Of a stretch of 64,000 nucleotides of DNA, positions 1-6,992 are shown one piece after another. The stretch covers positions 62,001 through 126,000 of the forward strand of contig JAWLHU010000013.1 in assembly GCA_041690255.1 (NCBI GenBank), read 5' to 3'. This stretch comes from JAWLHU01 sp041690255. GTDB lineage: Bacteria; Bacillota; Sulfobacillia; Symbiobacteriales; Symbiobacteriaceae. The notes under the pieces were generated by a model, which saw only the letters and a program-made list of their open reading frames with translations, ran no database searches and was not told where the DNA came from. The translations under genes were made by a program, and so were the position numbers. How positions within the stretch are numbered: the first letter of the stretch is position 1; each line of letters opens with the position of its first letter.

Positions 1-135
1 CTTGGCGGCATGCTCCGAATCCTTGAAGACGTACGAACTGGTCAGGTAGAGGGGAACGGCGCGGGAACCGGTGGAATCGACCTCATGGCCCGCGTGGAGC
101 GCCAGGGTCTCAAGGTGAAACTTCTGATCGGACAT
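1..135 (-). CDS. metY: O-acetylhomoserine aminocarboxypropyltransferase, N-terminal part (runs off window)
   Basis: Only the first 45 codons are inside the window. They read MSDQKFHLETLALHAGHE and continue with a P-L-Y-L-T-S-S-Y-V-F segment, the typical opening of the Cys/Met-metabolism PLP enzymes that make homocysteine from O-acetylhomoserine and sulfide. The ATG at 135 follows a GAAGGAG ribosome binding site. The gene lies directly downstream of a SAM riboswitch and its terminator, which fits a methionine biosynthesis gene repressed by S-adenosylmethionine. The PLP lysine lies beyond the window edge, so distinction from other members of this fold rests on the N-terminus and the S-box. Confidence 0.85.
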   Translation of the reverse strand, partial: MSDQKFHLETLALHAGHEVDSTGSRAVPLYLTSSYVFKDSEHAAK

Positions 136-162
136 CTGTGACCACTCCTTCGTGTTCGTCCG

Positions 163-195
163 ACAAACAAGGACCTCTCCAGGAGGGAGAGGTCC
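163..195 (-). terminator. S-box expression-platform terminator upstream of metY
   Basis: The stem 171-180 (ggacctctcc) pairs perfectly with 186-195 across a 5-base loop, and on the minus strand it is followed by a U-rich TTGTTTGT. It lies between the aptamer and the metY start, as expected for the transcription-off arm of a SAM riboswitch. Confidence 0.85.
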
Positions 196-210
196 GAAGA
201 TCGGACTTCC

Positions 211-316
211 CTCTTATCTCCCGGGGGCTGCGCCCCTGGCGGAGTTGGCACCTTCAGGCAAGGCCTGGGTTGCCGGGCTTCATCGGGCCGTGTCCCTCAG
301 CCGCTCTGGATAAGAG
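211..316 (-). promoter_or_regulatory. SAM riboswitch (S-box, SAM-I) for metY
   Basis: On the minus strand the P1 arm CTCTTATCC (308-316) pairs with GATAAGAG (211-218). Between them are the class hallmarks: CAGAGCGGCTGAGGGAC, GGCCCGATGAAGCCCGGCAACC and a GGTGCCAACTCC segment. SAM binding should favour the downstream terminator and shut off metY. Confidence 0.95.
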
Positions 317-344
317 TTCACTTGTTTGGTCGTCGTTAGGTGGC

Positions 345-373
345 ATCCTACCACAACAGCCCTGCGCAGGCAA
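345..373 (-). promoter_or_regulatory. Likely sigma-A-type promoter for the metY S-box transcript
   Basis: Read on the minus strand there is a TTGCCT -35 box (368-373), a 17-base spacer and a TAGGAT -10 box (345-350), about 30 bases before the aptamer. Spacing is ideal; box matches are partial. Confidence 0.6.
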
Positions 374-440
374 CGAACTGTACTCACTAATGAGAACAGT
401 GCTCATGGTCGGCGTATGACTCGGTCGGCAGGGTGGGGAA

Positions 441-463
441 GATAGTTTATGGAATGAACTATC
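441..463. promoter_or_regulatory. Inverted repeat upstream of the M20 peptidase gene
   Basis: GATAGTT (441-447) and AACTATC (457-463) form a perfect 7-base inverted repeat with a 9-base spacer, ending 28 bases before the start codon at 492. The spacing and position suit a repressor operator. No regulator is known for it. Confidence 0.4.
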
Positions 464-491
464 ATCATCCTCAGAACGGGAGTGTGGCAGC

Positions 492-1865
492 ATGGGAGCA
501 GAGGCGCTTCGAAACGCCTGCCAGACGGAACATGAGCGGGCCATCGCTGAACTGCAACGCCTGATCCGCCAGCCGAGTGTGGCGGCCCAGGGGGTTGGAA
601 TTGCGGAGACGGTGCAACTCGTCACGGAGTTGGTGGAGGCTTCGGGCGGAAAGGTCCAGATCCTGACCGACGGGGTCCCTGGAAACCCGGTGATCTACGC
701 CGAATTCGAGGGTGCGAGCGAGGCGACCCTTCTCTTCTACAACCACTACGACGTCCAGCCTGCGGAACCGCTCCGCGAGTGGACTACCGAGCCCTTCGGC
801 GGCGAGATCAACGACGGCAAGATCTTTGGGCGGGGCACATCGGACAACAAGGGCGAGATTGCGGCCCGCCTGGCAGCAATCCGGGCGGTCAAAGCGGTGA
901 ACGGCGGCAGGCTACCCTGCCGGGTGAAGTTCCTGATCGAGGGCGAGGAGGAGATCGGCTCGCCGGCGCTCTACCCGGCACTGGACCGCTACCACCACCT
1001 CTTCACAGCCGACGCCTGCATTTGGGAGTTCGGCATGACAGATGCCGACGGACGGCCGGAACTGTTCGGGGGCGTGAAGGGCATGGCCTACATGCAGGCC
1101 TGGGTACGGCACGCCCAAGTCGACCTGCACTCCTCCAACGCGGCCGTGGTGGACAACCCGGCCTGGCGTCTCACCTGGGCGCTCGCCTCGATCAAGTCGC
1201 CTGACCACAAGGTCCAGGTGCCTGGCTTCTACGCCGATATCATCCCGTCGACGGAATCCCAGCGGGAGACGGCCCGGCAGATCCCGTCCGCTGCGGACGT
1301 GCTGAAGCAGACCTACGGTATCACGCGGCCCCTGCTGACCGAGCAGTTCGGGCTTGACTACATCGATCAGATGGTCTTTCAGCCGACCTGCACGATCTGC
1401 GGAATGGAGTCGGGTTACCACGGCCAGGGCTCCAAAACCGTGCTGCCCAAGGAGGCGCAGGCGAAGATCGACTGCCGGCTGGTGCCGGGCATGGATCCGG
1501 GGAAGGTGTACGAACAGTTCAAGGCTCACCTGGCCGCCCAAGGCTTTGCTGATGTAGAACTCAGCCTGCTGAACGGCCAGAAGGCCTACTGGACCGACCC
1601 GGCGCATCCGTTCGTCAACATGGTGATCGAGACCGCCCGGGAATCCTGGGAGGCGGAGCCGGTCTACCACCTCTCCTCTGCCGGCACAGGGCCGATGTTC
1701 CCCTTCGGCCATCTTCTCAACGTTCCGATCGTCTCCACCGGGTCGGGCTACTTCGGCTCCCGAGCCCACGCACCCGATGAGAATATCCGCCTGGCCGACT
1801 TCCAGAAGGGGATCCTGCACATGGCGCTCCTCCTGAATCGGTTCGCGACGCTGAAGGAGGCCTAG
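492..1865 (+). CDS. M20 family metallopeptidase / dipeptidase
   Basis: The 457-residue protein has the full M20 (ArgE/DapE/PepV/CNDP) signature. Zinc ligand region H85-x-D87 lies in YNHYDVQPA, the bridging Asp in GRGTSDNKG (D118), the catalytic and metal glutamates in EGEEEIGSP (150-158), and a late zinc histidine in the SRAHAPDE segment near the C-terminus. The length matches the dipeptidase branch. It likely cleaves dipeptides or N-acyl amino acids in the cytoplasm; the exact substrate cannot be read. ATG at 492 has a GGGAG nine bases upstream. The creatininase-family gene starts three bases after its stop, so the two are surely co-transcribed. Confidence 0.9.
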   Translation: MGAEALRNACQTEHERAIAELQRLIRQPSVAAQGVGIAETVQLVTELVEASGGKVQILTDGVPGNPVIYAEFEGASEATLLFYNHYDVQPAEPLREWTTEPFGGEINDGKIFGRGTSDNKGEIAARLAAIRAVKAVNGGRLPCRVKFLIEGEEEIGSPALYPALDRYHHLFTADACIWEFGMTDADGRPELFGGVKGMAYMQAWVRHAQVDLHSSNAAVVDNPAWRLTWALASIKSPDHKVQVPGFYADIIPSTESQRETARQIPSAADVLKQTYGITRPLLTEQFGLDYIDQMVFQPTCTICGMESGYHGQGSKTVLPKEAQAKIDCRLVPGMDPGKVYEQFKAHLAAQGFADVELSLLNGQKAYWTDPAHPFVNMVIETARESWEAEPVYHLSSAGTGPMFPFGHLLNVPIVSTGSGYFGSRAHAPDENIRLADFQKGILHMALLLNRFATLKEA

Positions 1866-1868
1866 ACG

Positions 1869-2570
1869 GTGCGCATCTCCGAAATGAACTGGATGCAGGT
1901 GGACTCCTACCTGAAGCGGGATGATCGGGTGGTCCTTCCGCTGGGCTCCACCGAGCAGCACGCCTACCTCTCCCTCTCGGTCGACTCGATCCTCTCGGAG
2001 CGGGTCGCCGTCGATGCGGCTGAACCGCTGCGGATCCCGGTCATGCCGGCGCTGGCCTACGGCATTACCCCCTACTTCAGGGCCTACCCAGGCACTGTTT
2101 CGCTCCGGGTCCAGACCTACCTGAGCTTGGTGAAGGATATCCTGGACTCGCTGGCCGGCAGCGGCTTCAGGCGGGTCCTGATCGTGAACGGGCACGGCGG
2201 CAACAGCCCGGCCCAGGGTTTCGTGGGGGAGTGGATGGCCGACAACCCGGGGGTGCAGGTGAAGTTCCACAACTGGTGGAACGCCCCGCAGACCTGGGCG
2301 AAGGTAATGGAGATCGACCCGGTCGCCTCCCATGCCTCCTGGATGGAGAACTTCCCCTGGACCCGTCTGCCGGGGGTCATGCAGCCCAACGAGCAGAAGG
2401 AGATGGCCGACCTGGCCCACCTCCGGATCCTCGGACCGCAGGGGGTGCGCCACTACCTGGACGATGGCAACTACGGCGGCTACTACCAGCGAGATGATGA
2501 AGAGATGCTGGCGATCTGGCAGGTGGCGGTACAGGAGACCCGCGCACTCCTGGAGAGTGGGTGGGAGTAG
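1869..2570 (+). CDS. Creatininase-family amidohydrolase
   Basis: The 233-residue protein has the creatininase fold hallmarks: LPLGSTEQHAYLSLSVDS near residues 25-42, with Glu and His metal ligands, and IVNGHGGN near residue 100. The family includes creatinine amidohydrolase, formamide hydrolases of riboflavin synthesis and the peptidase MftE. In canonical members a GxxxxHxxHLP loop follows STEQHG; here the equivalent is AYLSLSVD, slightly divergent. GTG start at 1869 is three bases after the M20 stop. With that partner, hydrolysis of a cyclic or peptide amide is plausible, but the substrate is unknown. Confidence 0.8.
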   Translation: MRISEMNWMQVDSYLKRDDRVVLPLGSTEQHAYLSLSVDSILSERVAVDAAEPLRIPVMPALAYGITPYFRAYPGTVSLRVQTYLSLVKDILDSLAGSGFRRVLIVNGHGGNSPAQGFVGEWMADNPGVQVKFHNWWNAPQTWAKVMEIDPVASHASWMENFPWTRLPGVMQPNEQKEMADLAHLRILGPQGVRHYLDDGNYGGYYQRDDEEMLAIWQVAVQETRALLESGWE

Positions 2571-2622
2571 CCCCCCCCGCCGGGCTCTGGCCTTGACCTG
2601 CGCATCTGACGAAAGAACGCGC

Positions 2623-2664
2623 AGCGGCGCCCCTCCTGCGATTGGAAGGGCGCCGCTCTCGTTT
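2623..2664. terminator. Bidirectional terminator between creatininase-family gene and yaaR
   Basis: Stem agcggcgccc (2623-2632) pairs with gggcgccgct (2648-2657) and is followed by TCTCGTTT on the plus strand. It sits between two convergent genes. Confidence 0.75.
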
Positions 2665-3118
2665 ACATACGTACATCCACCAGGAGCCCCTTGATCTCAC
2701 CGATCGCATCCAGAATCCCCAACCGGTCCTGCTCCTGCTCCAGCACCATGTTGGAGAGCTCCTCCAGCTTCTCGTTCACCTTGCGGATGGTCACCATGGT
2801 CCGCTGCTCCCAGGTCTGGGCGTCCCACTCCAGGTCGGCCCGGACCTCCACCATGTGATGCGTCAGGTCCCGAAAGAGCCGCCCGATCGCCTCCCGATAG
2901 CGGCGCAGATCGCCGGTGGTCAGCGACTCGCCCAACCGGTGCCCCAACTGCTCGATCTCGACCAGTGCCCGGTCGATCCGCTCGTTGAAGTGTCCGGCAT
3001 GGCTCTGCGCCAACTGGTTGCGGAAGGCGTTCGGAGCAATGGGGGTAGGTCGCTCGCCACGGCCCGTCGTTGCGATGCGCGTCAATTCCCCGCCAAGGCG
3101 AACCCGGTCCATGGGCAT
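2663..3118 (-). CDS. yaaR: YaaR family protein (DUF327)
   Basis: The 151-residue, highly charged, largely helical protein has the YaaR-type core: an N-terminal region ending in F-x-x-x-L, then helices with RIDRALVEIEQLGHRLGESL and a C-terminal LEELSNMVLEQEQDRLGILDAIGEIKGLL. YaaR is a widespread small Bacillota protein of unclear biochemical role that is often found near recombination and cell-cycle genes. Here its neighbours are unrelated. It converges on the creatininase gene and lies 27 bases downstream of the peroxiredoxin stop on the same strand. Confidence 0.75.
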   Translation of the reverse strand: MPMDRVRLGGELTRIATTGRGERPTPIAPNAFRNQLAQSHAGHFNERIDRALVEIEQLGHRLGESLTTGDLRRYREAIGRLFRDLTHHMVEVRADLEWDAQTWEQRTMVTIRKVNEKLEELSNMVLEQEQDRLGILDAIGEIKGLLVDVRM

Positions 3119-3145
3119 GCCGATCCCTCCTTCGAACGGATACGG

Positions 3146-3616
3146 TTACGAACTGGACAGACGCGTGCTGTCAGGATCATCTTTTCCGAGCGCGTCAACC
3201 GCCTTCAGGATCTCTTCGGTAGAAGGCATGCCCGCCATGACCCAGGTGACGACTCCTTGCTTGTTCACGAGGACCACTGTCCGTGAGATGCCCCCAAGGG
3301 CGTTCAGGACACCGTAGGCCGCGGCCACCTTCTTCCCGCTGTCGACACAGACGGGAAAGTCAAAGCCGAACTTCTCTGCCCAGTTGGTGTGAGAGTTCAG
3401 GCTGCCGGGGTTGACAGCGACCACCTGGACGGAGCGATTTGCATACTCAGCCGCTGCGTCACGCGCAGCGCTCAACTGCCTGTTTCAGCCCGGGGTATTA
3501 TCCTTCGGGTAGAAGATAAGCAGTGCATGCCGGTTGCCCTGAAGCGACGAGAGCGTGAAGCTTCCCTTCGTTGACTCCAGGGTGAAATCTGGGGCATGTT
3601 CACCCACTCGGATCAT
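3146..3616 (-). CDS. Peroxiredoxin (BCP/AhpE-like), probable selenoprotein with in-frame TGA
   Basis: Two open frames in register are separated only by a TGA at 3485-3487. Joined, they give a 156-residue thioredoxin-fold peroxiredoxin: MIRVGEHAPDFTLES, then FYPKDNTPG-U-NRQLSAARD, then FPVCVDSGKKVAAAYGV. The TGA is codon 44, precisely where the family carries its peroxidatic cysteine (NTPGC). A stem-loop suited to a bacterial SECIS follows it. It would reduce peroxides using thioredoxin-type donors. The ATG at 3616 is preceded by AGGAGGGATC; an upstream in-frame ATG at 3673 lacks such a site. Selenocysteine decoding is inference; the genome must encode SelA/B/C/D. The alternative is a recent nonsense mutation or sequencing error. 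Confidence 0.8.
3445..3487 (-). promoter_or_regulatory. Candidate bacterial SECIS element
   Basis: On the minus strand, 14 bases after the TGA codon, a perfect 7-bp stem CGCTGCG (3464-3470) / CGCAGCG (3452-3458) closes a CGTGA pentaloop. A flanking CAG/CTG pair could extend it with a TTGAG bulge. The loop begins 21 bases after the TGA, the range used by bacterial SelB-binding hairpins, and contains a guanosine. Confidence 0.65.
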
Positions 3617-3692
3617 TCGCCAGATCCCTCCTGTTCCAGCCACCTGATTTTGGATTCGCCATAGGGTTCGCAAATCCTGTCAGGTGGATGCA

Positions 3693-4778
3693 CTAGTGGA
3701 GGTCCGGCCGCCCCAGAAAGGCGATGATGGGCTCCGCAAGCCGGTGTGCCTCGAGCAAGACCGCCTGGTGACCGCCGGAGGACTCGATCTCCACCACATG
3801 GGCCTTGCCGCCGTGGGCCAGGATCAGATCGGCGAACACCTCGTTTGCCGCTGCCGGGAAGAGGATGTCGCTGGAGATGGGGAGCAGAAGCACCTCCGCC
3901 CTGATCTTCTGCGCCACCACCTCCAGATCCCGGTTCCCGTGGGTGAGATCGTGGAGAATCGCCATGCGGGCGGCGGCGGCAAAGTGGTCGGGGGCGAAAC
4001 GACGGGCCAGGCGGCGGGCTTCATCGGCCAGTTCGGCCTGAAAAGCGAAGCGCCCCGTTCGATCCGCCCACGGATGCGGCGAAGCGACAGCCGTGCGGCG
4101 CCCCCAGACCGCCTCCATCCAGTCGTTGGAGCGGGTCAGGGTGAGGAAGAGCTGGGTCGCCTGGACCACCCCATCCTCCGGATCGGCCTCGATCGCGTCG
4201 ATTGCGGCCTGGCAGACCGCCAGGGCGAAGAGCGGGGGTACGACGTGGCTGGAAGCGGCGGCGATCACCTGCCGGACCATGTGCGGATAGGTAACCGCCC
4301 ATTCCAGCGCAGCAAAGCCACCGGTAGATGGGCCGGCCACACAGGCCAGACGCTCAACCCCCAGCGACTCGATCAGTTGCTTATGAAGGCGGACATTATC
4401 GCGGATGGTCACCTGCGGGAAGGAGCGGCCGTAGAGCCGACCGGTCTCGGGGGAGAGCGTACCCGGGCCGGTAGTCACCACGGCGGCATCGATCAGGTTC
4501 AGATTGCAGAGGCTGTCCGCGGCAATGACGAAGTAGCGGTTTGTGTCGAAGGCCTTCCCGGGTCCAACCAACGGCTCCCACCAGCCGACGTTTTCGTCGC
4601 CTGTATGGTAGTGGCCGGCGGCGTGACTCGTCCCGGCGAAGGGGTGGCAGAGCAGAATCGCGTTGTCCCGGGCTGGGCTCAACTGCCCGTAGGTCTCGTA
4701 GCCCACCGTCGCTGCGATCGACTCGCCTGCCTCCAGATCTAGCCGGGGGGTCGTAAAGACGTGTTTCTGCGTAAGCAC
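3693..4778 (-). CDS. MetX-family alpha/beta-hydrolase (homoserine O-acetyltransferase-like)
   Basis: The 361-residue protein follows the MetX pattern: GPGKAFDTNRYFVIAADSL, PETGRLYGRSFPQVTIRD, a nucleophile elbow GPSTGGFAALEWAV (Ser), and a C-terminal GGHQAV with the triad His; the Asp is in the SSDILFP strand. Canonical homoserine acetyltransferases have GGSMGG at the elbow and a GGC/STGP loop; here these differ, so it may be a MetX-like acyltransferase with another substrate. The GTG at 4778 is chosen because GGGAGG lies 12 bases upstream and no better start exists. It is close to metY, but it is not controlled by the S-box. Confidence 0.75.
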   Translation of the reverse strand: MLTQKHVFTTPRLDLEAGESIAATVGYETYGQLSPARDNAILLCHPFAGTSHAAGHYHTGDENVGWWEPLVGPGKAFDTNRYFVIAADSLCNLNLIDAAVVTTGPGTLSPETGRLYGRSFPQVTIRDNVRLHKQLIESLGVERLACVAGPSTGGFAALEWAVTYPHMVRQVIAAASSHVVPPLFALAVCQAAIDAIEADPEDGVVQATQLFLTLTRSNDWMEAVWGRRTAVASPHPWADRTGRFAFQAELADEARRLARRFAPDHFAAAARMAILHDLTHGNRDLEVVAQKIRAEVLLLPISSDILFPAAANEVFADLILAHGGKAHVVEIESSGGHQAVLLEAHRLAEPIIAFLGRPDLH

Positions 4779-4887
4779 GAGCGATATTCGCCTCCCTGTG
4801 ACAGAGAGATTCCGGGCGCGAGCCCGAACTCCTTGCGCCACAAGGCCGGAGGTTGCTGGAAGTGCCGGGCTGACCGCCAGAACCGGG

Positions 4888-5325
4888 CTACTCCTCGTCG
4901 AAGAGGGCGGGGAGGAAGATGCCCTGCTGCCCGGCGAGGAGCGGGGCCGCCTGACGGGCCGCTATCCAGAAGAAGCGGAAGCGGAGCCCCTTGTCGCCAT
5001 CGCCATGGGTGACCGTATGATCCCACCGATCAGGCAGTTCTTCCAAGGGGACCAGATGCACGAAATGGCGCTCCTGCAATTGGCCTCGCTCTGGGACGGG
5101 CAGTTCGAAAACGCCGAGTTCGCGTACCACAGTCAGTCCCGTCACACCGGCCTCCTCGTAGCATTCACGAACAGCGCTCTCCACCGGCGTCTCACCAGGA
5201 TCCACAGAGCCGCCGGGCACCTGGGTGCCGGCATCCGGATAGTCGATGTGGTCAAAGACGAGTACCTGCAACTGCCCACTCCGCCGCCGGGTGATGTAGC
5301 CATAGGCTTTCTGTTTACGCCTCAC
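4888..5325 (-). CDS. NUDIX hydrolase
   Basis: The 145-residue protein carries an intact Nudix box, G39-x5-E45-x7-R53-E54-x2-E57-E58-x-G60-V61, which binds Mg2+ and hydrolyses nucleoside diphosphates linked to another group. The N-terminus is basic (MRRKQKAYGY). The closing sequence contains aromatic strands (RFRFFWIAAR) like those of MutT/Ap4A-type members. Its start overlaps the end of nth by 11 bases, so it is probably translated with that DNA-repair gene; a housecleaning role is suggested, but the substrate is not identifiable. Confidence 0.85.
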   Translation of the reverse strand: MRRKQKAYGYITRRRSGQLQVLVFDHIDYPDAGTQVPGGSVDPGETPVESAVRECYEEAGVTGLTVVRELGVFELPVPERGQLQERHFVHLVPLEELPDRWDHTVTHGDGDKGLRFRFFWIAARQAAPLLAGQQGIFLPALFDEE

Positions 5326-6058
5326 GTGCGTCCCCCGTCTTCTTCCGGCTCCGCCCCGCCTTCGAGACGCCCGACTTGGTCAGCCGCTTCGCGTCAGCCT
5401 TCGCTACCTTGGCCGCATCCTTCTGGGCCGCCTGACCAAACTTGCAGTGATCGAGCAAGGGGCACTCGCTGCACCTGGGCTTGCGGGCATCGCAGATCCG
5501 CCGGCCGTGGTGGATCAGCCAGTGGTGGGCCTGGCTCCACAGTTCCCGAGGGATCCGGCGCATGAGCTGCTGCTCCGTCTCCTCGACCGTCCCCGCGTTG
5601 GCCAGGCCCAGCCGGTTGGAGACCCGGAAGACGTGGGTATCGACGGCGATCGCCGGTACGCCAAAGGCGTTGGAGAGCACCACGTTGGCGGTCTTGCGCC
5701 CCACGCCGGGCAGTTCGACCAACTCCTCCATGGTCGGCGGCACCTCGCCACCGTGCTTCTCCAGCAGAATCCGGCTCATCGCCTGGATGTTCTTCGCCTT
5801 GGTCTGCCAGAGCCCTACGTCTTTAATCATCTCTCCGATCTGGTCGACCGTCAGCGCAGCGAACTCCTCGGGCTTGTTGTACTTCGGGAACATCCGCCCC
5901 GTCACAATGTTGACCCGAGCATCGGTAGACTGGGCAGAGAGAATGGTCGCTACCAGCAGCTCGAAGGCGTCCTGGTGTTCCAGGGCACACTTGGCGCCGG
6001 GGTACATTTCGCTGAGGTGCTCGAGGATTTCGGTGGTGGGAACTCGCTTCGTGGCCAT
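5315..6058 (-). CDS. nth: Endonuclease III (DNA glycosylase/AP lyase)
   Basis: The 247-residue protein has every Nth hallmark: LLVATILSAQSTDARVN near residue 40, the helix-hairpin-helix ELPGVGRKTANVV with catalytic K122, the catalytic Asp140 in AIAVDTHVFRVSNRLG, and a [4Fe-4S] cluster at C189-x6-C196-x2-C199-x5-C205. It excises oxidised pyrimidines and nicks the abasic site. The C-terminus carries an extra basic, lysine-rich tail of about 40 residues beyond the cluster, which is longer than E. coli Nth and may add DNA affinity. Confidence 0.97.
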   Translation of the reverse strand: MATKRVPTTEILEHLSEMYPGAKCALEHQDAFELLVATILSAQSTDARVNIVTGRMFPKYNKPEEFAALTVDQIGEMIKDVGLWQTKAKNIQAMSRILLEKHGGEVPPTMEELVELPGVGRKTANVVLSNAFGVPAIAVDTHVFRVSNRLGLANAGTVEETEQQLMRRIPRELWSQAHHWLIHHGRRICDARKPRCSECPLLDHCKFGQAAQKDAAKVAKADAKRLTKSGVSKAGRSRKKTGDAREA

Positions 6059-6155
6059 GCTGTCACCTCGACATGAGTGATTCGACAGGTCCGTCCCGTT
6101 CCCTCGTCGGGGAACGTCGTAACGAGAGAACGTCTCGCAAATGGGGGAAGAGCGA

Positions 6156-6881
6156 ATGGCCTATGATCTGGAGCGGATTCTGACCGGCCTTGTCAGCGAG
6201 GAGGACTCGACCCGGCTCTCGGCAGCCTACGCCCTGGAACAGGCGCTGACCGAGGAGTTGGAGGCCGGGCGCACCGAGTGGGAGGAGATGACCGGGCGCC
6301 TGCTGCCGCTCCTTATTCAGGGGATTGGCGACCGGCACAAGGGGGTGCAGGTCCACTCCGCCCACTGTTTGCAGTTCCTGGCCTACCAGTCCGAGCGGAT
6401 CATTCCCACCCTGAGGGAGGCCATGGCCGGGCCCGATTCCTGGCGGGCGTGGGGCGCCGCGATCGTCTTTGCCCGCATGGGCCTCTGGTCGCCGGAGGTC
6501 GGCCCCGCCCTGAGTGCCGCTATGGGTGCAGCCGATCGCGATGTGCGCTGGGCGGCCGCCGGTTACGCCCTTGAACTGGGCCGTAGTCATGCCGCCGCGG
6601 TCGATCTGGTCAAGCAGACCCTCCGGTCGCCTGAGCCGCTCGCGCGGAAGATGGCGGCCTACTGCCTGGGCGCCATGGGCGCCTTCGCCTCGGTGGAGGC
6701 CGAACTGGCCGAACGCCTGGCCGACCCGAACCGCGACGTCCGCCGCTCCGTGATCCTCGCACTCGACAAGCTACCACAAGTATCACCCGAGGTCCGGAAC
6801 CGGATCGCCAGCCTGAGGACCGATCCCGATCCCTTCGTTCAGCGCACCGCTGATGTGGTCGCCAGGAAGCTCGGACGCTAA
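6156..6881 (+). CDS. HEAT-repeat protein
   Basis: The 241-residue protein consists of about five two-helix HEAT/PBS-lyase-like units, recognised by repeated patterns such as DRDVRWAAAGYALELGR and DPNRDVRRSVILALDKLP. Such solenoids bind proteins rather than catalyse. I chose ATG 6156 (MAYDLERILTG) because GGGGGAAGAG precedes it; an in-frame ATG at 6141 has poorer context. It is divergent from nth and upstream of the large STAND protein, with 111 bases between. Function is unknown. Confidence 0.75.
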   Translation: MAYDLERILTGLVSEEDSTRLSAAYALEQALTEELEAGRTEWEEMTGRLLPLLIQGIGDRHKGVQVHSAHCLQFLAYQSERIIPTLREAMAGPDSWRAWGAAIVFARMGLWSPEVGPALSAAMGAADRDVRWAAAGYALELGRSHAAAVDLVKQTLRSPEPLARKMAAYCLGAMGAFASVEAELAERLADPNRDVRRSVILALDKLPQVSPEVRNRIASLRTDPDPFVQRTADVVARKLGR

Positions 6882-6992
6882 GGGTTTCGAATCTTTTTCC
6901 GTGCTACCACCCCCCGAATAGATGGGCGATCCCCTTCAGTTGTGGTAATCTATAAGTATATTCTTCACTCTTTCCACACTAAGGGAGTCACC

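Noticed and set aside
492..2570. M20/creatininase pair as part of the metY S-box transcript
   Set aside because: The S-box and metY are on the opposite strand; only the upstream region is shared.
3146..3673. Peroxiredoxin as a pseudogene split in two by a stop codon
   Set aside because: The only stop is TGA at the catalytic cysteine position, both sides are well conserved and a SECIS-like hairpin follows, so a selenoprotein explains it better.
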